Assembly (NCBI GenBank): GCA_002781265.1
Contig: PETS01000125.1
Location: 1-11,941, forward strand
Source of the DNA: Candidatus Falkowbacteria bacterium CG02_land_8_20_14_3_00_36_14
Lineage (GTDB): Bacteria > Patescibacteriota > Patescibacteriia > Patescibacteriales > UM-FILTER-36-11
Length of the DNA: 11,941 nt
Direction of reading: 5' to 3'
The notes beneath the pieces are model-generated. The model did not search any database. It worked only from the letters and a program-made list of their open reading frames with translations, and had not been told where the DNA came from. Within the stretch, counting starts at the first letter, position 1; the number at the start of each line of letters is the position of its first letter. Below, one piece after another: positions 7,127 through 11,941 of this stretch. A program made the translations under genes and the position numbers.

Positions 7127-9214
7127 TTACCTATCTTTGGAGACTTGATAATAATCCAATATAAATTCTGCCAATTCACTGAATAATGGCGCTGAGGTGG
7201 ATTCGGCGAAAGTAGCGTCTTTAGGGTCATTAAGCTTTACCAGCATCGCAAATTTCGGATCTTCAACTGGAGCAAAGCCGACAAAAGTATGGATAGTTTT
7301 ATCGCTATAGCCGCGCTTATCTTTAAAAGGAACTTGGGCGGTGCCTGTTTTGCCAGCGACATAATATCCTTTTACAGCCGCTCTTTTGGTGTGCCCGTTA
7401 TCTACGACATTAACCAGCATGCCGGAAACTAAAACCGAAGCCCGTTCAGATATCACCCGCCTAATTTCTTGCGGCTGTGTTTCTATTTTAGTGCCGTCCG
7501 CGTATAATATTTCCTTGACTAAATAAGGCTTCATTAAAATTCCTCCATTGGCTATCGCCCCATAAGCCATGATCATCTGTAGAGGAGTAACGGAAATTCC
7601 TTGCCCAAAAGAAGCCGTGGCGGCATCAATCGGCTTTATTTTATTTGCTGTTAAATTACCAATATTGCCGAAATTTTCTGTTTCCAGCTCAATGCCGGTT
7701 TTTTCTCCAAAACCGAAATTTTTAACATATTGAGCAAAAACCTCCGGAGTGATTTTGTTCATGGCAAAAATAGCGCCGGTATTTAACGATTGCGTCAATA
7801 CTTCATTCATATCCGTTACCCCGTGCCCCCCGTGTGTTTCATAATCAGAATTTTTAATCGGCTTGGGCCAGCCTTCTATCAATATGCTACCTTTGTCATC
7901 ATAGGTTGAATCCGGTTCTAATTTGCCCTGGTCAATAGCGGCGGCCATAGTGATGCCTTTAAATATTGAACCCGGTTCATATTGTTCAAAAATAACCGGA
8001 TTATTAAATATATTAATATCTGATTCATTGCTGAAATTATTCGGATCATAATCCGGCCAGGAACACATAGCTAAAATGGCTCCGGTTTTAGGATTTATGA
8101 TTATAATACTGCCGCTATCCGCGCCATGCCTTAAAGCAGTGGAATTTAATTTTTGGCAAACGGTATATTGGATGGCCCTATTTATAGTTAATATTATATC
8201 ATTGCCGTTTATGGCTTTTGTATATTCACGTTCATTGATAATAATCAGATCTCCCGATGCCCCTCGCCCTGTTTTTATAGAGCCAAATTCCCCATATAAT
8301 TCATTATCAAAAAAACCTTCAAGCCCGTATTGCCCCCTGTCTTCATCACCGGCAATGCTGACAAAGCCAATCATTTGGGAACCGATATTGTTTTCCGGAT
8401 AAAATCTATAATTTCTCATAACAAAGCCAATGCCATCTATAATTATTTTAACCGCGTCTGTTTCTGAATTTTGCTCAAAAATATTATCTTCTTTAATAAT
8501 TAACTTATCCGGGCTTAAATTTTTACCTTTATCTCCTAATAAGCTTATATAAATATTTTTTAATTCATCTTCGTCTACTTTTTTTTGAATGGGCTCATAA
8601 GGATCGTTCTTTTTATTCAATTTTTGCAAATATTTTTCCATAATCACATCTTTTCTTAAATTTATTTCCGCTTCTCTTCTAATATTCCTTATTTCCTTAT
8701 ATTCTGGACTTTTGCAATATTCTTCATATTTTTTATTAATAGCAATTTTTTTTTCTTCCCTGGCTTCGGCCGGTAAAATTTCCAGCGCGCGCAAATCATT
8801 TTCCAGCTTGTCTTTATTGTTTTTATCTAAAAATTCATCTACTTCTTCGGCTGTATTTTCTTTATCAAAGAAAATATAAAATATTTCCGCTACCTTTACC
8901 GATTCTTTGACATCTTTGGGCACGGCATAGAGCAAGGCGAATTTTTTATTGGTAGCTATGGGATATAATTGGCTATTTTTTTCATCAAAACCGTCCTGAA
9001 TAAAAATTTTTCCTCTGACTGGCGCTAAGATGCCGGATGACAGATGCTGGCTATCAGCTTTTACAATAAACAAATCATATTCTTTTATCTGCAAATAATA
9101 CAACCGATAAAGTATAACTGCCGCAAAAATAAAAATAATCGCAATGGTAAAGTTAATGCGATTATTATAATTCTTTGCGCTATTTTGTTTTTTTCCGCCT
9201 TGCCAAAATTTCAT
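7127..9214 (-). CDS. ftsI: FtsI-like class B penicillin-binding protein (septal transpeptidase)
   Basis: Membrane-anchored D,D-transpeptidase that cross-links septal peptidoglycan; 695 aa. One membrane helix (about 21-42) is followed by the PBP-dimer/pedestal region, with APVRGKIF (64-71), and a transpeptidase domain from about 345. Catalytic motifs are complete: SIFK (Ser416 nucleophile, Lys419), SLN (476-478) and KTG (622-624). GSIFKGITMAAAIDQG and TASFGQGISVTPLQ are typical surrounding signatures. About residues 117-225 form a highly charged, mostly helical insertion in the pedestal region, which makes the protein longer than common FtsI (about 590 aa). Placement after the FtsL-like gene (13-bp gap) and before murF supports the septal rather than the elongation enzyme, though sequence alone does not fully exclude PBP2-like use. 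No Shine-Dalgarno is evident. Confidence 0.92.
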   Translation of the reverse strand: MKFWQGGKKQNSAKNYNNRINFTIAIIFIFAAVILYRLYYLQIKEYDLFIVKADSQHLSSGILAPVRGKIFIQDGFDEKNSQLYPIATNKKFALLYAVPKDVKESVKVAEIFYIFFDKENTAEEVDEFLDKNNKDKLENDLRALEILPAEAREEKKIAINKKYEEYCKSPEYKEIRNIRREAEINLRKDVIMEKYLQKLNKKNDPYEPIQKKVDEDELKNIYISLLGDKGKNLSPDKLIIKEDNIFEQNSETDAVKIIIDGIGFVMRNYRFYPENNIGSQMIGFVSIAGDEDRGQYGLEGFFDNELYGEFGSIKTGRGASGDLIIINEREYTKAINGNDIILTINRAIQYTVCQKLNSTALRHGADSGSIIIINPKTGAILAMCSWPDYDPNNFSNESDINIFNNPVIFEQYEPGSIFKGITMAAAIDQGKLEPDSTYDDKGSILIEGWPKPIKNSDYETHGGHGVTDMNEVLTQSLNTGAIFAMNKITPEVFAQYVKNFGFGEKTGIELETENFGNIGNLTANKIKPIDAATASFGQGISVTPLQMIMAYGAIANGGILMKPYLVKEILYADGTKIETQPQEIRRVISERASVLVSGMLVNVVDNGHTKRAAVKGYYVAGKTGTAQVPFKDKRGYSDKTIHTFVGFAPVEDPKFAMLVKLNDPKDATFAESTSAPLFSELAEFILDYYQVSKDR

Positions 9215-9227
9215 ACTTTACATATAT

Positions 9228-9566
9228 TTATTTTTTAGCTACGATATCATTTTTACTTGATAGATAATCAATATTTCCGGCTGGAATCATGCTTAAATCC
9301 TTAACTCTTGAATTTAAATTATTATATGACTGCAAGGACATTGTAGTTGCTTCTAAATCACTATTTTCATCATTCAGCTCATTCATAATTTTTTTAGTTT
9401 CCAATAATTGGAATCCCTTTATGGATAAATCATTTATTCCGATTATATAATACACGCCCAGTAGAATTATTAAAATTAATAATATATTATTAAATATTTT
9501 AATATTAAACTTTCTATTTATTTTATTTTTGCAAAATGAATTTTTTCCTTTTTTTGTTTTTATCAT
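9228..9566 (-). CDS. FtsL-like single-pass coiled-coil division protein
   Basis: 112 aa: a basic cytoplasmic N-terminus (1-24, many Lys/Arg/Asn), one strongly hydrophobic membrane helix (about 26-45) and an outer segment (about 48-90) rich in Leu, Asn and Glu that looks like a coiled coil, ending in a short tail. FtsL proteins have little sequence conservation but exactly this size and topology, and lie between rsmH and ftsI in dcw clusters, as here. Expected role: scaffold joining FtsB-like partners and activating the septal synthase. The name rests on topology and position, not on motif identity; a DivIC/FtsB-type protein has the same layout. No ribosome-binding site is seen upstream of the ATG. 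Confidence 0.72.
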   Translation of the reverse strand: MIKTKKGKNSFCKNKINRKFNIKIFNNILLILIILLGVYYIIGINDLSIKGFQLLETKKIMNELNDENSDLEATTMSLQSYNNLNSRVKDLSMIPAGNIDYLSSKNDIVAKK

Positions 9567-9597
9567 GGTTATTGATTATAAATTTAATATTTTAATA

Positions 9598-9629
9598 CCC
9601 CGTTGAAACGCAAAATCTTGCGTCTCTAC
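9598..9629 (-). repeat. Hairpin repeat between rsmH and the FtsL-like gene
   Basis: On the minus strand, GAGACGCAA, loop GATT, then TTGCGTTTC form a 9-bp stem with one G-T pair, followed by AACGGGG. The plus strand begins CCCCGTT, the same opening word as the elements at 3628 and 11571. It lacks a following T-run, so it is more likely a dispersed repeat or an RNA-processing site than a terminator; the downstream division genes need read-through. Confidence 0.7.
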
Positions 9630-9645
9630 TTATTACAGCTTGCTT

Positions 9646-10641
9646 TCAGCCAGTTAATTTCTCCGCTACTCTTAATTTAGCGCTGCGAGAGCGCGGATTG
9701 GCAATTACTTCTCTTGCGGACGGCCGCACAATTTTTTTAGTTAATATTTTAATGCTGGCTTGGTGATGGCATTGGCAAAGAGGCGCTGCTGGCGGACAAA
9801 TACAATCTTTTGATTCTTTTCTAAAAAAATTTTTTACTATTCTGTCTTCCAAGCTATGGTAGGCCACGACGACGATTCTTCCTCCTCCAGACAAAAGATT
9901 TACTGCAAACGGCAAAGCTTTGGCTAAATTTTCCAGTTCATCGTTAACGGCAATCCTAATGGCTTGAAAAGTGCGGGTAGCGAAATGAATCTGCGAATGC
10001 TGGTATTTTTTCGGTACGGCTTTTTTAATTATATCTACCAATTGGCCGGTGCTTGTGATTGGTTTTATCTTGCGCTGATTAATTATTCCCCCGGCTATCC
10101 TGTGAAAAAATTTTTCTTCTCCATATTTCCAAATTATTCTTTCTAACTCATGCTTACTGCAATTATTCAATAGATGCTCTGTTTGCTTTCCCGCTTGTAT
10201 TCTGCTTGCCGAATTATCCGCCGGTTCTCCGAAAGCCATATTTAACGGAGTATCCATCTGGAAAGAAAACCCTCGGGAACTATCTTTAAGCTGAGCTCCA
10301 GATAAACCCAGATCAAATATAATACCATTAAGCTTAATGCCTTTTTGATCGCCGAAATATTTATCGCATATGACGGCAAGATTTTTGAAATTATCATTTA
10401 CTAAAATTATATTATTTAAATTTGAAATTGGTGGATTATTTTTTATTCGGCTCACCGCGTTATTTATAGCCATCTCATCCAAATCAATGGCCAATACTTT
10501 TCCTTTAGGGCCGACTATCTTGGCAATGGCTAAAGCATACCCGCCTCCCCCCAAAGTGCAGTCAATGAAATAATCTCCAGCATGCGGATTTAAATATTCC
10601 AGCACCTGATCAAGCATTACTGGCGTATGGGCATATTCCAT
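9646..10641 (-). CDS. rsmH: 16S rRNA (cytosine-1402-N4)-methyltransferase RsmH (MraW)
   Basis: SAM-dependent enzyme that N4-methylates C1402 in the decoding centre of 16S rRNA; 331 aa, close to the family norm of about 310-320. Visible signatures: HTPVMLDQVLEYL (5-17), the SAM loop DCTLGGGGY (27-35), FDLGLSGAQL (109-118), RGFSFQMDTPLNMAF (123-137), RTFQAIRIAVNDEL (223-236) and YHSLEDRIVKNFF (261-273). A Cys/His-rich C-terminal patch (DCICPP...CQCHH, 279-293) is also usual for the family. Usual DGPLDMR-like residues appear as DTPLNMA, a minor deviation. It is the second well-recognised gene of the dcw block, after mraZ. The ATG at 10641 aligns with the conserved N-terminus; no Shine-Dalgarno precedes it. 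The stop is TGA, arguing against a recoded TGA in this genome. Confidence 0.96.
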   Translation of the reverse strand: MEYAHTPVMLDQVLEYLNPHAGDYFIDCTLGGGGYALAIAKIVGPKGKVLAIDLDEMAINNAVSRIKNNPPISNLNNIILVNDNFKNLAVICDKYFGDQKGIKLNGIIFDLGLSGAQLKDSSRGFSFQMDTPLNMAFGEPADNSASRIQAGKQTEHLLNNCSKHELERIIWKYGEEKFFHRIAGGIINQRKIKPITSTGQLVDIIKKAVPKKYQHSQIHFATRTFQAIRIAVNDELENLAKALPFAVNLLSGGGRIVVVAYHSLEDRIVKNFFRKESKDCICPPAAPLCQCHHQASIKILTKKIVRPSAREVIANPRSRSAKLRVAEKLTG

Positions 10642-10683
10642 TATATTATTTAGGACTTATGCGTTTGCCGCCATTTTTCCTTT

Positions 10684-10864
10684 TGTCATTTGCGAGGATC
10701 CAGCTCCAGTTTCTTAAACTGGGGCTGGAGACGAAGCAATCTCGGTGAGCCGAAGAAACACGATGCCTTTTAAACGTTTTTATAGAAATCAAAATAATCA
10801 GTTCTCTCCGAGATTGCTTCGCTCTGCCATCCGCTAGTTGGCGGAGGCATAGCTCGCAATGACA
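10684..10864. repeat. 181-bp dispersed repeat with two inverted arms
   Basis: Left arm (10684-10748) runs TGTCATTTGCGAGG to CGAAGCAATCTCGGTGAG. Right arm (10804-10864), read on the minus strand, runs TGTCATTGCGAG to CGAAGCAATCTCGGAGAG. The arm ends are nearly identical, but the sequence inside each arm differs. The left holds a CCAGCTCCAGTTT/AAACTGGGGCTGG stem, the right a GCC..CCGCC/GGCGG..GGC-like stem. The words CATTGCGAG and CGAAGCAATCTC are typical of repeats scattered in many bacterial genomes. It separates mraZ and its small neighbour from rsmH. A 77-codon reading frame across it has the composition of translated repeat and is not a gene. Confidence 0.8.
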
Positions 10865-10900
10865 GTATAAATGATGCAAATGCGAAAACCTAATTATTAA

Positions 10901-11038
10901 TTATAAAACTATAGCTCGAGCTCTGGCTAAAATAAAATTCTTTAAATCACGATTGTCAACATACGGCGCTCTTATTAATTTCACTTTTATATTTTCCTTT
11001 TCCGGCTTGATTATTTTGCAATTAATTTTTTTTGTCAT
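10901..11038 (-). CDS. Candidate 45-aa small basic protein between mraZ and rsmH
   Basis: An ATG-started frame of 45 codons, ending TAA, lies 18 bp after mraZ and in the same frame as mraZ (six codons after its stop). The product starts MTKKINCKIIKPEKENIKVK and ends in VDNRDLKNFILARARAIVL. It is basic and soluble-looking, with a plausible C-terminal helix, and ordinary codons. It has no membrane segment or motif that I recognise. Its position in a tight operon and its protein-like composition favour a real gene, but length alone could arise by chance, and there is no Shine-Dalgarno. It could also be a remnant of a C-terminal extension of MraZ, although MraZ itself is full length. Confidence 0.5.
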   Translation of the reverse strand: MTKKINCKIIKPEKENIKVKLIRAPYVDNRDLKNFILARARAIVL

Positions 11039-11056
11039 ACAAATAGACTTATTAAT

Positions 11057-11488
11057 TTACACTCCCAGCGACCCGAGGGTTTCCGCTATATCAGCGCTGG
11101 CTTTTTCACTGCCTAATTTATATTTATTCCATAACAATTCGTCCCAAATTTCCAAGCGGTCATAAAGTCCGGCAATAATAGATTTCTTTTTTAAGGAAGA
11201 AAATTTTCTTAAATATTCAGGTATACTGATTCTCCCTTGATTATCAAACTCAACTTCCATCGCTCCCGCCAGCATTAAGCGGGTAAAAGCACGCGCTTTG
11301 GCCTGATTGATGGGCAAATTTGCCAATTTTCTTGCTAATTCATCCCATTGCTTTTTAGGGTACAAAAAAAGGCAGTTATCCAATCCCTTGGTAACAACCG
11401 CCCCGCCCTTTAAAGATGCGCGAAACTTGGCCGGCACGGCCAATCTGCCTTTATTGTCTAAGTTGTGCTGGTATTCACCGATGAACAT
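11057..11488 (-). CDS. mraZ: MraZ transcriptional regulator of the dcw cluster
   Basis: DNA-binding regulator that heads division/cell-wall clusters and controls its own operon; 143 aa, the usual family length. Two SpoVT/AbrB-type half domains are visible: MFIGEYQHNLDNKGRLAVPAKFR (domain about 1-50, core DNKGRLAVPAKFR) and a second with DNQGRISIPEYLRKF (about 80-125). The repeated D-N-x-G-R motif is the hallmark of the family, which forms ring oligomers on direct DNA repeats. Such repeats, three TGGTG boxes at 10-bp spacing, lie about 390 bp upstream of the start, next to a strong promoter. The long distance is due to a hairpin-rich leader. No Shine-Dalgarno lies before the ATG; the 18 nt between ATG and the upstream palindrome are A/T only. 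Confidence 0.96.
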   Translation of the reverse strand: MFIGEYQHNLDNKGRLAVPAKFRASLKGGAVVTKGLDNCLFLYPKKQWDELARKLANLPINQAKARAFTRLMLAGAMEVEFDNQGRISIPEYLRKFSSLKKKSIIAGLYDRLEIWDELLWNKYKLGSEKASADIAETLGSLGV

Positions 11489-11506
11489 ATAAAAAATTAA
11501 ATAATT

Positions 11507-11543
11507 GCTTAGCGGTTTAAAAATAATTTTTAAACCGCTAAGC
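11507..11543 (-). terminator. Perfect 37-bp palindrome before mraZ, possible attenuator or terminator
   Basis: GCTTAGCGGTTTAAAAAT, one central A (plus strand), then its exact reverse complement: 18-bp arms with no mismatch. On the minus strand it is followed by AATTATTTAATTTTTT, a T-rich tail, and then directly by the mraZ ATG. This is the layout of an intrinsic terminator, yet it lies inside the presumed mraZ transcript, so it would act as an attenuator or end a separate leader RNA. It could instead be another palindromic repeat. Confidence 0.55.
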
Positions 11544-11566
11544 CGAAGACCACGACAAGCATGTGA

Positions 11567-11685
11567 TTAACCCCGTTAGAAAAATATCATTTGCCTGGAA
11601 TCCTACATCGCTGATCGCGACAGATTTATTTATTCCGCCGATTTATTCGCAAAGGAATAAAATAATTCCTTTCTAACGGGGTTAA
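11567..11685. repeat. 119-bp inverted-repeat element in the mraZ leader
   Basis: Perfect 16-bp inverted ends TTAACCCCGTTAGAAA...TTTCTAACGGGGTTAA. The interior holds further stems (AAGGAAT/ATTCCTT near 11652-11671; TCGCGA near 11615). There are no obvious flanking direct repeats. The same CCCCGTTAGAAA arm occurs after the adaptor gene at 3628-3656. It is either a small non-autonomous mobile element or a domain of a structured leader RNA. Confidence 0.75.
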
Positions 11686-11719
11686 GGCCGACAAGGAGAT
11701 TGATTGCCGGAAACGGCAT
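11630..11719 (-). CDS. Possible 29-aa leader peptide upstream of mraZ
   Basis: ATG at 11719, TAA at 11630, product beginning MPFPAINLLVGLNPVRKELF. AAGGGG lies 6 nt before the ATG, a proper Shine-Dalgarno, which the main genes here mostly lack. The frame runs into one end of the 119-bp inverted repeat. Being short and partly made of repeat sequence, it may be chance. If translated, it could couple ribosome movement to folding of the leader. I see no regulatory codon run. Confidence 0.25.
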   Translation of the reverse strand: MPFPAINLLVGLNPVRKELFYSFANKSAE

Positions 11720-11823
11720 ATCAAGCCCCTTCTTTGCCTTAATAATTAAATTCCGGTTAAACCGGAAGCACTATACTTTTTGTTTTTGTTTTAGCTCTCG
11801 CTAAAAATATTTTTAATTTAGCG
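11704..11823 (-). promoter_or_regulatory. Hairpin-rich 5' leader segment of the mraZ transcript
   Basis: Between the operator and the 119-bp repeat lie three short dyads. CGCTAAA/TTTAGCG (11799-11823) and TTCCGGTT/AACCGGAA (11751-11767, perfect around one base) come first, then a TGCCG stem (11705-11718) whose loop reads GAAA on the plus strand and TTTC in the leader RNA. With the 119-bp repeat and the 37-bp palindrome, almost the whole leader of about 410 nt can fold. I do not recognise a known riboswitch or protein-binding leader. Confidence 0.4.
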
Positions 11824-11873
11824 CTTATTATCTTGGCTAAATATTATATTAATTAAGCCACAATTTCTCTATT

Positions 11874-11898
11874 CACCATTTTCCACCACTTTTCACCA
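11874..11898 (-). promoter_or_regulatory. MraZ operator: three TGGTG boxes at 10-bp spacing
   Basis: On the minus strand, TGGTG occurs at 11898-11894, 11888-11884 and 11878-11874, each separated by 5 bp (10-bp period). MraZ proteins are known to bind short G-rich direct repeats at this period in front of their own genes (TGGGN-type boxes in E. coli). The boxes start a few bases after the expected transcription start, so bound MraZ would block the promoter. Presence of mraZ as first gene makes autoregulation the natural reading. Confidence 0.82.
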
Positions 11899-11908
11899 AT
11901 ATAGTTTA

Positions 11909-11937
11909 ATTATAATCCACTTTATGCCTTTTGTCAA
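11909..11937 (-). promoter_or_regulatory. Consensus sigma-70 promoter of the mraZ/dcw operon
   Basis: Minus strand TTGACA (11937-11932), a 17-bp spacer and TATAAT (11914-11909): both hexamers match the housekeeping consensus exactly at optimal spacing. Transcription would start near 11902, directly before the MraZ boxes. A promoter this strong fits one that is held down by a repressor. No other promoter of this quality was seen in the window, so it may drive the whole block, at least to murF. Confidence 0.88.
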
Positions 11938-11941
11938 CTAA

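Noticed and set aside
10646..10879. 77-aa reading frame on the minus strand, with a CHCELCLRQLADGRAKQSR-like product
   Set aside because: It lies almost wholly on the 181-bp dispersed repeat, and its product is the translation of repeat words (CATTGCGAG, CGAAGCAATCTC), not a protein-like sequence.
11507..11685. CRISPR array or tandem repeat in the mraZ leader
   Set aside because: The repeats are inverted pairs of differing sequence, not regularly spaced direct copies with spacers, and no cas gene is present.

Overview
The window reads as a chromosomal piece of an AT-rich bacterium of the Candidate Phyla Radiation (Patescibacteria, Parcubacteria-like). This is an inference from four things: a short, stripped-down division/cell-wall (dcw) cluster, a MurF without its usual N-terminal domain, mostly absent Shine-Dalgarno sequences, and several families of dispersed palindromic repeats between genes. 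No marker here fixes the lineage. The standard code fits, because TGA ends rsmH. Every convincing gene is on the minus strand, so the region is read from position 11941 down to 1.

Upstream control region (11941-11489): a sigma-70-type promoter with consensus TTGACA and TATAAT hexamers and a 17-bp spacer. It is followed at once by three TGGTG boxes at exactly 10-bp spacing, the pattern expected of an MraZ operator. About 410 nt of hairpin-rich leader then precedes mraZ. The leader holds a 119-bp inverted-repeat element, a possible 29-codon ORF, and a perfect 37-bp palindrome just before the mraZ start.

Cell-wall/division block (11488-5795): mraZ, a candidate 45-aa small protein, a 181-bp repeat, rsmH (mraW), an FtsL-like single-pass coiled-coil protein, ftsI (penicillin-binding transpeptidase) and murF. 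Together these give an auto-regulated transcription regulator, a 16S rRNA methyltransferase, a divisome scaffold, a septal transpeptidase and the last cytoplasmic peptide-adding ligase. The usual next genes (mraY, murD, ftsW, murG) do not follow.

Exporter block (5582-82): after a 182-bp palindromic element comes a MacAB-like export system. It has a membrane-fusion/adaptor protein with an unusually long helical region, one ABC ATPase, and two tandem MacB/FtsX-type permease genes. The downstream permease copy (82-1368) is intact. The upstream copy (1403-2784) is broken twice. An in-frame TAG lies next to a run of nine G, where two compensating frameshifts are likely. In addition, a 123-bp MITE-like element with terminal inverted repeats and an exact 5-bp target duplication (ATCAT on the plus strand) interrupts it. 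Removing the element plus one duplicate restores the reading frame exactly. The MITE insertion and the promoter/operator/leader of mraZ are the strongest observations in the window.
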